Shown here one piece after another: positions 1-13,691 of a stretch of 64,000 nt of DNA (the stretch's first letter is position 1; every line of letters starts with the position of its first letter). The position numbers and the translations under genes are program-made. This DNA comes from Druceiella hillmani (lineage: Eukaryota > Arthropoda > Insecta > Lepidoptera > Hepialidae). The notes beneath the pieces were generated by a model that was not told where the DNA came from, made no database searches, and saw nothing but the letters and a program-made list of their open reading frames with translations. Location of the stretch: assembly GCA_039881145.1 (NCBI GenBank), contig JAYKKI010000006.1, positions 10,362,501 to 10,426,500 on the forward strand, given 5' to 3'.

Positions 1-2662
1 CAACTAAAAGGAAATTTATTAAAAGAAATTTAATTTTCTTGACATTTTGCTTATCAGGTTATGTTAGGTATATTATCGTATACAAAATTGTAAATTAAAA
101 AAAAATAGAAAAAGGTTTTTGGTTAAATATCGAAATAAATTATGGAAGAAATGAAGACTCTAATATGGTCTAAAATAAATTTTGGAAGGCTACTATGGAC
201 CGAATGAAAATGAGAAAATTTTATCTCCAACAATTAAAGCCACAAAGAGTCGTGCATGTACTATTAGTCAAAATTTATATCGACAGTTTTCACTATTAAG
301 TAAGTGAAGAAAATCATTCGAGTGCAAGCTATGCTTGCAAAATTGGTGTTTCGTGCCACCAGTCTTTTAATTAAATTATGAATAGTAATACATCCATCAG
401 TAATAGTCCATCTACCGAGCTACTTGCCTCCCATGTGCACATCACAGCGTGTAGGCGCGGAGCTAAGTCGGAACTGTTTCGATTGAGCCAAATTAAAAAA
501 TTGAAAACCGTATAAAGACAAGTAAATTTTTCACATTGTGAGAAATATTTTTATCGGAAAACTTATTCTCTAAAACCATGACATTCCGTAAGTTGTGAGA
601 AAATAAACAATTATTTTTCGTGAGAATTAATGGCGCTAAAATTTTTGAATCCTGATAATTTTGGTTAAATCTATACTTTTGTTTGTGAGGTTTGGATAGC
701 AAATGTTTAAGCGTTTTCCCGGACAAGTGTTTAAACAAATTAATAAAAAGAAATATGTGATATATATTATGCCGTATGTTTCCATTTGACACCCTGACAC
801 CCTTCAATTTTTTATAACCCAACTTATTACCTGAAATTATCCTCTAGAATCAAAATTAAACTTCTTTACTTCGCGTCTATATTTGGGCTACCATACTCTA
901 CCTCGGTGATAAGTTTTATATTTTTCATCGACTAGTTTCCGAGAAAATCGTCTGTGGCAGACGGGCGGACGAACGAACACCGATGTGATTTCGTAAGTGT
1001 CCCCTTTTTAAAATTTTATGACGGAACACTAAAATCAGAAAAACTTTGAATACGTGTGAAATATTAACAAACAATTAAGTGAATGAAAATACCTGAAAAC
1101 AATTTAGACACTCTTCTGTTTCTTAGTTCAAATTTTTTTAAAATCTCGATTTCTGGAAAATCCCAAATAGTAATATGGATAGTAGCATTCATAAAAAAAT
1201 ATTTTTTTAGGATTACCTTTATATTGAGTAAATAAACCAATGAAATAACAACGAAAGTGTATTTTTTTAAACAAGTTTATAGTTATATAAATAGTATTTG
1301 CTCAGTATCAAATCATTTCAGTCATCCATGTAACTTAGAATCTACCTATTGAAAATTCACATATTTAAAATAATTTTGCTGCCTGTTTTAACAACGTTCG
1401 GTTCACATTGACGATAATTTAAAAATGTACTGGTATTGTACATTTAAAATGACAATGTACGTCAAACTACTAATATTTTTCAATGAAATTGGTTAAAACA
1501 TATTTTAACGGCTTACTTGTTAGCGAGCTGTGGAATGAAAGTGAAATACACATATTTGGTGTTAATAATATACACCACCGGCCACCGACATTAATTGGAA
1601 AAACTTGAACATATGATATCTAAGAGTTTAAATAGCACGTTTCGCAAAAATCGGCCGTACAAGAAATCGGACCAATTTAAGCCGACTCTTCCCAATTCCA
1701 ACGTTAGCAATTAAAATGAGCTAACGGATAAAAGGTTAAAACATAGAACTGTACACTGCTAAGACAGTTGGCAGATATTTACTTAGATGGTGTGCACATG
1801 TTGCTTTTGCAGTAAGTCGGTGGAAATTTGGGAGTGGGGGGGGATAGTCAACCAACCTCATACCACACAAGTCGGTAGCTGTCTGCCACTGACTCACAAC
1901 CTGCAAAAGTCTGCGCTGCGCGGAAAAGAGCTACTCGTGAAAGAGCTACTTGATATGAACAGTTTATTAGTTTTCAGGCATTTTAGTGATAATGAATATA
2001 CAACTATTAGACTGAAAAACTTTTAAATTTATGACTGAGTCTTGAATTTTTAAAATTTGACAATTTTCCATATGTAAATCATATGCCACATTTTTCAAAT
2101 TATCTATTTTCGTTAAGTCTTAAACCTGTCATGATAATATAGAGAGTAAGAAGCGAACATTTTAACAAGAAATAGTCTAGACAAAAAATTAAAATTATAA
2201 AACTGTCAGAAAAAACTAACAAACTTTCACATTTTTGTAATGCTTTTATGTGATAAATATTTTGGGAATCCATCCATGTTTAGTAAGATTTTGTACTTTT
2301 TTACTAAACCTACGATCATTTTGCACATCGATACGCATAGCAAATCTGATAGTAATAATAGTGGTAGTGACTAGACAGAATATGGCTTTATCGTTTCCAT
2401 CCCTGTTCAATACTATCACAATATTTAAGGTTTTCAGAGTGAATATAAAAGCGGAAAATGGAAAGCGTGACCGTAGATTTTTCAGTATTGAACCGTATAT
2501 TTATCGGTACCATTTATTCCTGAATAACATTTTCCTAGTAACAGTAAACAGTGATCAACAAATTGACTTTTTCCCAAATTTGTGGGAGCGACTCTAATTA
2601 TGTGAACAGCCTAAAAATAGGGGAATATTATATTTAGTAAGCGACGTGAACAGAATTTTGCC

Positions 2663-2706
<44 letters not shown>

Positions 2707-3590
2707 CACAAAGGTCATGAGCAAGTTACAGTCTAGAAATGTATATTAAATTTATATTAGAATTTAAAGTACTTTAAATACTAAACCTATGCAATTACGT
2801 AAATAAATATTATTTCTAGAAACATTTAAACATATTTCTTTTGTTTTCTATTTAATTGCCACCTAAAAACTCTACAACCGAACAGCGAATAACTACCGAA
2901 ATTTGACTTACATATTATTTTCAAATCTTATGAGTTTGAATTAAGATACAGATAGTTAACTTACTGATACAGTTGCACAGAAACAACATATTTCTCGTAG
3001 TTTGAAACCTAGTTTAAATCTACAATATTGTAATAGATGGCGTGACTAGTATATTTACATTACCTATTGCGAGGTATTGCGATAGTCTTTTTGGGTTCTA
3101 GTCGTATGTTCTTTTATGTCTTTATATGTTTTATGTGAAAAGAACGTCAAACATGGAGTAACTCAATTGTTATTTATTGAATGAATAGTAATAGATAATG
3201 GAATACGTTTAATGCTTTTGAAAACTAATTTGTTCGCTGACCTTAACCATCCAGATGTAACCGCCATTAAGCAACTGTCATTATTGAATCACCGTCACCT
3301 CGCGTCGCTCTTTTTATCATAGATTAAAGGTAAAAGATATGTCACCGAAAGTCGAAAATTTTAAACGCTGTTGTCGGATTCCTCAGCAGAGGGCGTTTAA
3401 TGCATTCAACTTGGCGGACTTCCGGGCACCATACTTATTCTCGCTGTCATTTGTTATTTATAAACACGCGTGGTATTACTTCCCGCAAAAAAAGTGTAAT
3501 ACTGAGAATTCTTGTGCGGCCTCAGTTATATATTTTCTCCGGAGAACTTTTATTTTTTATACTGCTTTTTACAGGTATTTTCATATTCAT
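1..3590. other. AT-rich spacer, no recognised gene
   Basis: Short open frames here have no recognisable protein features. Three things stand out. At about 880-1080 there is a decayed piece of a dispersed repeat (run of 'gacgggcggacgaacg'). At about 1785-1975 there is a locally GC-rich patch with an open frame but no recognisable motif. At 2669-2703 there is a (TA)n tract. I see no splice-consistent coding exon. Confidence 0.6.
2669..2703. repeat. (TA)n microsatellite
   Basis: Uninterrupted alternating TA tract of about 35 bases in spacer DNA. Confidence 0.95.
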
Positions 3591-3592
3591 TT

Positions 3593-3715
3593 AGATACCA
3601 TTAAGTTATTTTGATTGTATTATTATTTCTAATAATGGCGAGTGTTTTACTTGGCCGTCACTTAAAAAATTACTAGAGGACTCTCATTTTTCAAGCTTCC
3701 AAAATGTGAAACCCG
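3593..3715 (+). CDS. candidate internal exon, unidentified
   Basis: I do not recognise this protein. One frame is open from a possible acceptor (ttcatttag just before 3593) to a strong donor, G|GTAAGT, at 3716. The translated end reads GECFTWPSLKKLLEDSHF and then SSFQNVKPG. The donor leaves one base of a split codon (phase 1). The next plausible acceptor is tatag at 4401-4403, opening the exon at 4404 in a compatible frame. The segment W-P-S...H-F faintly recalls the second half of a THAP zinc finger, but the expected second cysteine is absent, so no family is claimed. It could equally be chance or a decayed transposon. Confidence 0.25.
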
Positions 3716-4403
3716 GTAAGTATCATTTGTAGTATTATTTTTTATTATCAAATAACATGAAAAAGTTTTTTAAATTCCGTGAACATGGACATTTGCACCT
3801 TTATAACTAGGTTTAGAACATCAAATTATACCTACGCAATTCTTCTTTTGTTTATTTTTTATTACCAAATAATATAAGAAAGTATTTTTAAATTCCATCA
3901 ACGTTGATATTTACAAGATGTATAACGATGATAACAACCAAATATTATGACGCAATTTTTGTTTTATTGCAGTGATAGCAGAAGTCAGCTAGTTCTATAA
4001 AAGAATATTTTAATGGCTAGTACAATCATAGTTTAGATGAGAATTCCACTTATACTCAAGGAATTGTACTGACCAGGCAGCACATTTAACGTTAATTATA
4101 CATAAAATATAAATAAACTAGTGATACAATTGATTGCTTTCACTTTATTTGAAGTTCTCATTATTGGATACAGATAAACACTAACCACATCACTAATTAT
4201 AAATAGTGTATCTTGTAGTATACATTTCCGGTTTCAACGATAACTGATAAATTATGTATATTTTATGTTAGTCGCCCAATGCCCGGACTTGTCAGATTAT
4301 GTGATAACAGTGATATTGGTTTTTAATGCATGTCAAATATAATCATCAGTTACCAATTTACATCGAAATATTACATATATTTGTGAATTATTTATAATTA
4401 TAG

Positions 4404-4537
4404 GAGGACATACTTCAGGAAGCAGCTTCTATCAGAGTCAGCGTTTCAAAGAGAGGCGGTCCAAAAAAACTGAGGAGGTCCAGACTTGTAAAAAAGATAC
4501 ATGCACTGAAGAAGACCATCGAATTGCCGAGACGTAA
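4404..4537 (+). CDS. candidate terminal exon, unidentified
   Basis: Joined to the phase-1 donor at 3716, this exon reads GGHTSGSSFYQSQRF followed by a Lys/Glu-rich tail and ends at TAA 4535-4537. A second + frame in the same DNA is also open, to TAA near 4603. It is strikingly basic (RRSRLVKKIHALKK, then LPRRKLRRLRKPKQ) and looks like a DNA-binding or coiled-coil tail. The two frames compete and only one can be right. Choosing between them needs transcript data. No homologue is recognised. Confidence 0.22.
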
Positions 4538-4916
4538 ATTAAGAAGATTGCGGAAACCTAAACAGTATGATAAATCAGTATGGAAAACAGTATGGAAAGT
4601 ATAACAATTACTAAAATATAACACATTTTGAAGCTTATTTTACCAAAAGACTCTTACGCTTTATTTGATCATCAATTATGAAATTATTTTGGAAGAAAAA
4701 ACGCAGCTGTATATGATTAAAAAATGGAAAAGATTTGTATCAACTTGTATTATAATTTCACAAAAGGTTATAAAAATTTGGCTACCATTTTACAATTACC
4801 ATTAGTTAGAAGTGTACATTGTTGGAGTTGTAATTTTCTAGTCCAGGTGGAGAAAAAAGATAGATCAATCAATAGACAGGTTGTAGGTTATTGTTTAACG
4901 GCTAGAAAAGATAATA

Positions 4917-5048
<132 letters not shown>

Positions 5049-5932
5049 AAGGTAGTTATAGAAAGAATCAGTAAAATTTTAGATGGAAAATTAATAGTAT
5101 ATTTTGTATTATAAACTATTGAAAGCCGCGTTTTAGTTAATTTTTAATGATATTCTATTTATTGATAATTTAGAAGAGAGTATATTGCAATATTTAAAAT
5201 GAGTCACTGCTGTCAGATATTTTGTACATATGGTCTTTGTAATTTATTTATTAAACATTACGTTAAAATGAAAATAAACTGTTATCTTAGAAACTTAAAT
5301 AGAATTAAAGATCGATACGAAACTTGTGTAATTTATAATAATTTTAAACTATTAACTACTTATAATTATTTTAAAGAACAAATTTGATACATTTAAGCAA
5401 TAATGTAATCACATGTGTGTTGTTAGCTAAGTGTGGGATACAATTTTAACTATTGATTTTACCATTCACTTAACATAAATAATTACAATTCATACAATAG
5501 GCAATATGTACAAAGTGTTGCAATAACTATGATTAGTAATAGTTTAAACTTTAAATATAGTGGTAAAGTTAATTATGAATATAAAATGCTTAAGTTTGAA
5601 AGATATTATTTGTGAATTTTAAAAACTCCATCTATGTCAATTTCTATAAAAAACATTGTAATAAAACCAAAAATGTTGACCTTGATAAAAAAGTAACTGT
5701 TTCCTTACAAATATTCTAATGTAAACATTTTTACGAACACTAGGGAAACACTTCTATCTAATCAAATATATACTGTGATAATTGTAAAAATACAAATTCA
5801 AATTGACAACTTTACCAAAATTTGGAAATAAATTTCTTCCACTGAGACACGCCAAAAAATAAACACCACAGAAAACGCCGTAACATCCATATATATGTAT
5901 TATCCTTGTGTATGTATTTTTTATTTTCAGCT

Positions 5933-6119
5933 CTACAGTAGAGGACATCCATAAACTGGTAAGGATTCAGCGCTGCCAGTTTCCAGATGATAATCTATCT
6001 GAACAGCGTTAACGTCAACGAAAGCCTTAACAAAATCTTGAAGCGTGCTTTTGAAGTCACTTAAGAATCCAAGTATATTTTTGAAATAATTATCTTTTAG
6101 AATACCATAATTGTACAAC
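5933..6119 (-). CDS. candidate terminal exon, unidentified
   Basis: Read on the minus strand, this stretch has the mixed composition of real protein, unlike the flanking DNA. It contains LYNYGILKDNYFKNILGFL, then SDFKSTLQDFVKAFVDVNAV, then QIDYHLETGSAESLPVYGCP and a stop at 5935-5933. A possible acceptor (tttgtctgag) lies immediately upstream at about 6121-6120. An AATAAA lies about 10 bases past the stop, as expected of a last coding exon. No family is recognised, no upstream exon was found, and a transposon fragment remains possible. Confidence 0.3.
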
Positions 6120-6199
6120 CTCAGACAAATGTTTTGTAAAATTTAAATTATTTTATAAGTATATTTTAATAGGCTTTTAAATTTTTAATGAATTTGAAT

Positions 6200-8570
6200 T
6201 CAATGTTTTATAATGCCATCTATGGGTGATAATTCTTCCTAGACAGCGCCATCTACCTTGGCGATAGTAATAATCAAAGCGACACCTGGTGAGTCAGCTT
6301 CCCATTTTCCATACAAAATTACGACTAGTTTTTTAGTATGGGTTAGTATGCGGAGTGTCCGTTCTGTATTCTTTGTTCGGTGCTTTTTATTGGTTAATAC
6401 GTTGCGCCCTAATAGAGTAATAAATTTTAGCAATGAGGCTGATAAGGTGTAAATTTAGGAAACTTATAGAATTAGCGTGGTTTATTTTTAAAGTATTACG
6501 TGCTTCCAAATTCACAATATATTTCTATAAAAAAATATGATTGGAATATCGTATTATACATGTAAAGAAAATATCTTTTTTTTTAAATTAGGTTTCAGAG
6601 GTAATTTAACGGGCAAATATTTAATTAGAATTATTTTCTTTTAATATTTCGGGTTGATATTAAAAGTTTTTATTTATTTTTGTACTTAATAACACATTTG
6701 GCGATCATAGAGATTACTTTCAACGAAAATTGTAAAAGTAATGTGAACAGCATTTGTTTAATAACTTATTAAGAATCCACGCATTAAATGGAATGCAAAC
6801 ACTAAATGGGATGTTTATAAGACAATTTTCTCTAACACTTATTTTACTTTATTAAGGTGTACTAAAGTTAAATGAAAACAAAAAAATAGGAATAAATTTT
6901 TTATTTAAGTAATCCGGATATTGCTTATCCAATTTCATAAATGGATATTATTTCAAAAATTGAATAGACGAAGTTTTAAATCTCAACTCGTATTAATAAA
7001 ACAAATTATATTTATTGAAATAATTGAAATTAAATGCAGTATATGACATTTTTTGTCTTCAATTGATCATAAAATGAATTAATTTCTCAGCCATTTTTTT
7101 CAGTGTTTTCTCAAAATTATTCAATGAACAATAGGGGACCAAAAATAAAACAGAATTGGTGACTTCTTAATTACTGATTTTATTTACACTGTTAAGAAAA
7201 AATAATGGGGAACAAATGAAGAGAAGTTTACGGGGTACAAAAATTTTGTGTTCTATTTATCCAAAAATTCCCTTTTGAATCGACAATTTCATTTGTTTAA
7301 AAAAAATCTTGATAGATTAAAAAATTAAAATTAAATGCATCGTCATCTTGATTTCTTGTAGAAACTTAATTACTTGTTTATAAAATGTAAATTAAATTTT
7401 GTTATATAAATAATACGATATCTTTTAGTATAATAAAAACTTATCCGTCTGAACTAGTTAATCTATATATTGTGTATTTTTATCTAGTTTAAATGACGTA
7501 TCTGCGTACGTCTTATAAGAAAAATAAATATGAATTAATTAATTGGTGCGCTGAAGGAAATATAGAAGTAAATGTATTATTTTTAAAATATATAATTGTC
7601 AAATTAAAGTGTCGTTGTATGGAGATGCGGTATCATACTGAAAAAGAGATTTGGGCATTTTTCTTAAAATAAGTCATGGAGCGAAAATTTTTGGACTCAT
7701 GTTGTGGGGGTCAAATATAAAATTTTTTAAATCATTTGCGTGCTTTGGTTATTATAACATGAATTATTACCGAATTTTTTTACACTTTGAACTGCCGTTA
7801 TTTTTAAAGTATTAGATCAATTACATCTAAAGAGCTTTTTTGCTATTACAGTCAAGATTTTAATCAAAGTTATTTGTGGTGCCAAGGTTGATCCCGATCA
7901 AATGAGAAATATGGCTGTTAAAGCAGTCAGTGCGGAGTAGTAACAAAATAATGACTTTAAGAAAATTGTCATATTTTTTCCGGAAAATTTGCTGTCACCA
8001 AAGAGGTCTTCAAAAATTCCTGCCGAAAATTGAGCATGTAAGACGACCGATTTTTACCCGTTAAATATAATGAATTGTGAAATTACTAAAATGTTCACTG
8101 GAGCTGCACAGTGTAATCCTGTCGAATTAAGTGATGTTTAGAATTTTCCAATTTTTCTAAATGTGTAACCTCAATTATTTCTGTCCATCATTCTGTGTAC
8201 ATTTCCATTGTGATTAGATTATGATATCATTGACACAGTTCACGTGTAAATATAAAATTTTGTTTTCTTTTCATTTCCACTTGAATTCATACCTTTTTGA
8301 GAAACAAATATCAAAAATATAAATAAAAACACAATTCAAAATACACGAAATTTTACACTCGCAATAAACACAGGTAAATACACGTATTCCAAAAAGAAAT
8401 TCTTTTTTGGGTTTTTACTATCCCATTAGAAATAAAAGCGTGAATATAAGAAAAGCGGGACCACAACTATGTAATAATAACACACGATAGCACCATATCA
8501 ACTACCTACTGCAGGGCGCGGGCTTTTCCTTTTTACAACATTTCTTCAGTTCTTTAAATCTGAAACTACC
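6200..8570. other. AT-rich spacer, no recognised gene
   Basis: Mostly AT-rich DNA with stops in all frames. Around 7850-8150 (+) there are short open pieces in different frames (for example VICGAKVDPDQMRNMAVKAV) that look like a decayed coding remnant. I cannot assign them to a family. Two copies of a 'gccatctatgg' / 'gccatctacc' motif occur at 6218-6255. Confidence 0.5.
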
Positions 8571-8639
8571 TAGTGATTTCCACTGCTAAGTCCCGATTTT
8601 TTCTTAAATGTATTTTTCCATACCACCACCATTTTTCAC

Positions 8640-9260
8640 CCTTTTTGGGCGCATGGAGTTCCGAATCAGATTCGTTCAGAATATTTTACCAAATTTCTAT
8701 CGAACTTGCCACCGTTAAGGCGTCATCTCCATTTCGACTTTTCAGCTTTCCATAAAACAAAATGAAAAAGTAAAAACCCTTGTAAGATTGCTCATGTGTC
8801 CGTCTGCCTCAAATTTGGTGTAGTAAAAAGAATATTGACCTACATACATCTCAGTAACGGATAGAAATTTCCTGAGGAAATATTAATTACTACTTATAAG
8901 GATTTCAAAAATATTTTTTCATTATTTTAGGCATTATATCAAGTACATACTGAAAAATATACTACAAACATACCTCTCCCCGTTTCCAAACTACTGAACC
9001 TAAAATTATGAAAAAAACAAGGTTTTAGTATTCTACGCAAAGCTTATAGGGAAACTATAGCGATGACGTGTCATATTTTTTTAAACAGGACGATTTTTAC
9101 GCCTATGAAATATGTGGTAGGCAAACATATTTCTGTTGTGAAAAATTAAAGTAAATACGTTAATAGCGTTAATAAAAATACTGTGTACTCTTAAATATTT
9201 ATAAGTGCCTAAATGCGTAGGAAAAACTCGTGGTACGAGTTCTACTCTTTCTTATCTGAC
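8640..9260 (+). repeat. dispersed repeat copy
   Basis: Diverged copy of an interspersed family also seen at about 11815-12440, 20060-20560 and, in part, 25710-26210 and 47980-48490. Shared landmarks, in order, are a 'cttgtaagattgctcatg'-like segment, 'acctacatacatctcagtaa', 'ttttacgcctatgaa', and an end like 'aaactcgtggtacgagtt'. No coding capacity is seen. It is probably a non-autonomous element or a LINE tail. Confidence 0.5.
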
Positions 9261-9649
9261 AGATTTTTTCTTTCAATTTTCCGAAAGCGTAACAAATATC
9301 GCAAATAAGCCGTTAAGAATTATTTAACTATAAATCAACTTTCAATGCAATTACCGTGTTTAAATAAAACGTAAATAACGATCGTTTAAATATGCCACCG
9401 TAAATGAAGATTTATTTTGAAAACACATTACTTGTTGCTATTAACCAACCTAATTTATTATAATATTAACTTAATTGCATAATATTGTTATCAATCTAAA
9501 CATCATGTTTAATCTATTTTCATGAAAATAACATTCCAATTCCTGATCTAAATTAATTTAAAATAATTTAAATATTCTACCCTTGCTATTATCTCTATGA
9601 TTCACTTAATATCCAATATTTGTATAAAACATCAACTGTACAACAAAAC

Positions 9650-9865
9650 CACCCAAATATTGAAAATTTTTCAGTGTTTGCAAGATTCGACCCCGAAGTT
9701 ACCCTTGCGCACCATTTATGGCGTAAAACTCTAGAGAATTACTTTATAAATTTATCAAAGACTAAAAGAAAACAGTTACTTCATTACATATATGGTAGAT
9801 ATGAAAAGCATGATTTATTAAACCAAAATGGACATTTCAATAATATTTCATTTGTTTATTTTTGA
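9650..9865 (+). pseudogene. Gypsy-type retrotransposon gag fragment
   Basis: The frame contains NFSVFARFDPEVTLAHHLWR, then KTLENYFINLSKTKRKQLLH and YIYGRYEKHD. The order FDP...W...ENY...KR..LLHY.G matches the N-terminal part of the short gag proteins of insect Ty3/Gypsy elements. Only about 70 residues remain. No zinc knuckle, protease, reverse transcriptase or LTR was found nearby, so this is an isolated remnant. The assignment rests on motif order alone and is tentative. Confidence 0.4.
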
Positions 9866-9899
9866 ACCTCTCAGTACGTTGCTGCAAGTTTAAATTATC

Positions 9900-11125
9900 A
9901 TTAGATTACAAATGTGTATATATGAAAAATTAGTTACACGTAATTGCTTATAAATATGACCTAACCTAAATAAAACAAACCAAAGACATATTGACATGCG
10001 CACAAAGTAAGGACCCGTACTTGTCTGTAATTGAATTGCTAGTATTTCGAATTTTTAAAATTTTTCAAACCCTTGATTCAAAAATTAGAGTGGTTAGGAT
10101 TCATTGGACATAATTTTGAAGTTTGTATTTCGCAAACGGAACTTAATGATTAAAAATGATAAATAGAACCTTCGTATCATTGAAAATGTTTATTAATTGT
10201 ATCCTACACGATGGAATATGCAAAAAGAAAATCAATGTGTGTTCAAGTACATTAAAAATCTTTAATGATCTTACTACATATTAATTAAGATCTCTGCACG
10301 ATGTTTGTAAAATTTCATTCACAAAGGTCTAAAAGTCCGGAAACTAAAACATTACGACATATGGACGGACATGACGTAACTATGAGGATTTCTTTATTGC
10401 CATTTGGCGATGGAACTTATTAATAGATGTTTAGTAAAGACACTTAAATATTAAGCGAGAGATGTATTACATATCCGTCTTATTTCTTAATTACAATTAT
10501 GTGGTAAATAGATTTATTACATGTCATCTCTAAGTAAGATTATTGCTTACATCCCATATATTTATTATTTAACACTAAAAATCGGCAAAAACATGTATGG
10601 AGAAAATAAATACAAAAAAACACCTTCGAAGATCAGAGGGCGAACTTGATTAGTGCAGTTTAAATACTTTAAAGTTTCAAATCAAGTATTATATTATATA
10701 CGTGCGCTAGTTTAGTTAAATAATATTCCTTTTTTTTAACTGAATAAATGATCTTAATTACCAATTTGCAAAAAAAAACACTGCCACTCAAAACTTGGGT
10801 AAGCGAAATATTACATAAGTTAATAAATTCCTTTATATATGCTTGTGTTGAAAAGTTAAATTAATTAATAAAATTAAAATAAATAAAGGTCTCTGGCCAC
10901 ATCTTCCTATTTTCGATAAATCACTCTTCGCCGCGCGAGTATAAAGTAGTTAGCGTAAAGTACATAAGGGGTATGCGATATTGTTGCTCATTGTAGCGTT
11001 GAAATTAAATAAGCAACTTGAAAATATTCTTAAGACAGTTATAAACGACGTGAAAGCGCGTGAGTATAAAACAGTAACATCTTTGCGAGAGAAAAATCCG
11101 GCGACGCGCCAAGAAGGCCAAAGTC
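9900..11125. other. AT-rich spacer, no gene seen
   Basis: No supported coding exon or repeat boundary. The last 200 bases are slightly more GC-rich and lead into the LINE remnant. Confidence 0.5.
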
Positions 11126-11127
11126 AC

Positions 11128-11660
11128 AGTGAACAACCTCAATAGAATATGGCAGGGCAGAAAGATTTCTTATGTCACCAAGAAGAGACTGATGCAAACC
11201 ATTGTTTTCTCCGTGTTTTTATATATGTTCGTGCCTCGGACAAACTGCGCAAGAGACAGAAAAATTATCGACGCTTTTGAGGTGAAGTATTGGAGGACAA
11301 TGCCATGAGTACCATGGAAAGGATCAACGAATCTATGGATTGATTAATTATTTTGACATATTGATTAGTCTAAATTAAGACCAAATTATTAACCATCTGC
11401 TACTAGCTGGTTTTCAAATACTTCGGCTACATATCATTTACAGAGCCAGCTAACTTAGACAAACTATTGTTATGGTGAAAGTAAAGGGAAAAAAACTTCT
11501 TAGTCGATGTCCAATCTACAGATTAAAATCATCATTGGTCTCTCTGTCACTACCGCCATGAGAAAAGTCAAAGACAGGATAGCATGGAAGCTATGATCAG
11601 CTCTTCAACTAAGTTACTCCAAAATATTCGCCACCTTCATTAACCAAAATGCCACGAAGA
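11128..11660 (+). mobile_element. non-LTR retrotransposon (LINE) ORF2 C-terminal remnant
   Basis: One frame reads NLNRIWQGRKISYVTKKRLM, then QTIVFSVFLYMFVPRTNC, then ARDRKIIDAFEVKYWRTMP. A later block reads FKYFGYISFTEP. This is the region after the reverse-transcriptase catalytic core in insect LINE ORF2 proteins (typically ...KKRL...FPV.LYG.ET.... R...IDAFE.WCWR.ML..., then F.YFGHI). The final part (about 11560-11600) preserves TTAMRKVKDRIAWK. Stops and frameshifts are present, so it is dead and 5'-truncated. The clade cannot be fixed without the RT core. Confidence 0.8.
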
Positions 11661-11814
11661 AGGAGAAAATATGTACCTTGTGTCTTATACCTACCATACC
11701 GTACCGTAACCCAACGAAATAAAATGTGAAATTCTTATAAAAATACGTTCTTTATATAATTCATCTCTAACTATTCAATTTAAAGATTATTGCATCTCGT
11801 CCCATTGAATTATC

Positions 11815-12440
11815 CCTTTTTACGATTCCGTACCGCAAAAGAAAAAAATGTAACCTTGATAAGATTACTCACAAATTCGTCCGTCCATATATTTGTGTCA
11901 CATTTTCTCAGAAACCGTCCGACGAATAAACTTGATATAGTAATGAAGCATATTAACCTACATAATATCTCAACTATTAATGCACAAAAACAGTCAAATT
12001 TATCATAAAAATGAGTGATTCTAGAAGTTTAACAGAGAAGTATATTAACTTATATAATATCTCAGCTATTAACGCACAAAAACGATCGGATAGAAATTTT
12101 AAAGAAAAGAAATTATACAGTCGATTTGTTATTAATTTCACTTACTGTTTGGATTATCAATCGAAAAAGCAAGTTATTCAAAACTTTTTCAGAACTTCAT
12201 ATAACATAATTCTAAACACTCCCTTCTCCCACATATATAATACTGTTGAAGTCAAAATATAAAAAGCAGCCTTACTAGAAGTTTACCGGGAAACTTTTGC
12301 AATAATGTCTTGTAGTCTTTTGGTAAATTTAAGATATTTTTACACCTAGGAAAAATATATTAAGTAATATTTTTACACGGTGAAAATTAATTGATCAATG
12401 TAAACAGTTTACTAAAAATATTGTGTAAATTTAAATGTTT
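11815..12440 (+). repeat. dispersed repeat copy
   Basis: Second copy of the family seen at 8640-9260 and 20060-20560. It begins near 'gattccgtaccgcaaaag' and shares 'gataagattactcacaa', 'gtccgtcc', 'acctacataatatctca' and a 'ttttacacctaggaaa' segment. The block 'tattaacctacataatatctcaactattaa' is partly duplicated within it (11950 and 12042). The open frames through it have no recognised protein features. Confidence 0.5.
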
Positions 12441-13632
12441 ACACAAGTGTGTATGAAACCATCACAGCCAAATCCGTATTCGTACTGTTGGTACCAGATG
12501 TAATAGTTATGTGCATGTGTTTTAAATCTCATAAAAATAATCTCGTCGCCATTTTATTCTTTCATATGAAAAATTATGTTATCGTAAAAATATTGAAAAA
12601 AAATTGGGCATGTATTTATGAATGCGCGTTAGAAGTTAAAATTCTTTGGCATAATACAAGAATAACTTTATTTAGCATGCAAATAATTATTGGAAAAAAA
12701 CAATAAGGACTGGAGCCTGATTATAAACACGGTTGGTAAAATCTAAATTCAATCAAATAGTTTTAAACTTGTTTTCTCGTGCAGGATGGTAGTAAAATAT
12801 AAACGAATATTCATGTTTCAATTTGATATAAACACATGTATTTAACGAATTATTAAATTTACTAAAATAATCTAAATAAAGTTCGGATTTTAATGAAAAT
12901 AAATGAATTTGCCGATAATGTTTTTTAATTTCTTAATTTTAAGTATTTAATACGTGATAAAGTAATATTTTATAATTTATAATGCAGTTACTACATACTG
13001 AAGATACATTAAATACAATAAATACATACCGAAACTTAATTTCATTTAGAGAAATACACTTAAAATTTAATTTAAGGACTATACTTAAAATATTCACAAT
13101 AAATAAATGTTTTTCTTTTTTTATATGGACCACCGTTGAATTTCAATTACTAAAAAATATTATTTAGAAGCACAGATATAACTTAGACTTCTATGATTAT
13201 AAAATACGTGTTGTGCATTTACAAGTACCTCAATAACTATCATGAATATAGTATCAGTCACTACACGCATGTTAATATACGTTTAGTGAACAACTTCATC
13301 CTATCGATTTTAGTTGCATCGTGCGCGGGCATCGTAAAATTTCAATCATATGTTTTTTTCATTACACGCCTAAAGAAGTATAACTTCAAAAAAGTGATTT
13401 GGCTCATGCTTCTTCTTGTATATAAAATAGAAAAAAATTTATTTGTTAAAAAATTTAATTGTAAATACATAAGGAGTTAAATATAACTAATATGATATGG
13501 TGTTTCTAGTAAAGAATTTAAATGGTCTGAATTGAATATTGTGTTAGCCTAGCCCCCTTTCTAAAATTTTACTTTTTTACATCGATTATTAAACTCGGAA
13601 TAAATAAGTAATTACAATTCGCTATTTACCAG

Positions 13633-13691
<59 letters not shown>

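Noticed and set aside
1785..1975. tRNA or SINE head from the GC-richer patch
   Set aside because: No A-box/B-box pair or cloverleaf could be made by eye.
3339..3614. 91-codon open frame as a first exon for the 3.6-kb candidate
   Set aside because: It is in a different frame from the candidate exon and overlaps it without a usable donor. No domain is recognised.
4415..4624. 69-codon minus-strand open frame
   Set aside because: Antisense shadow of the candidate exon, with no features of its own.
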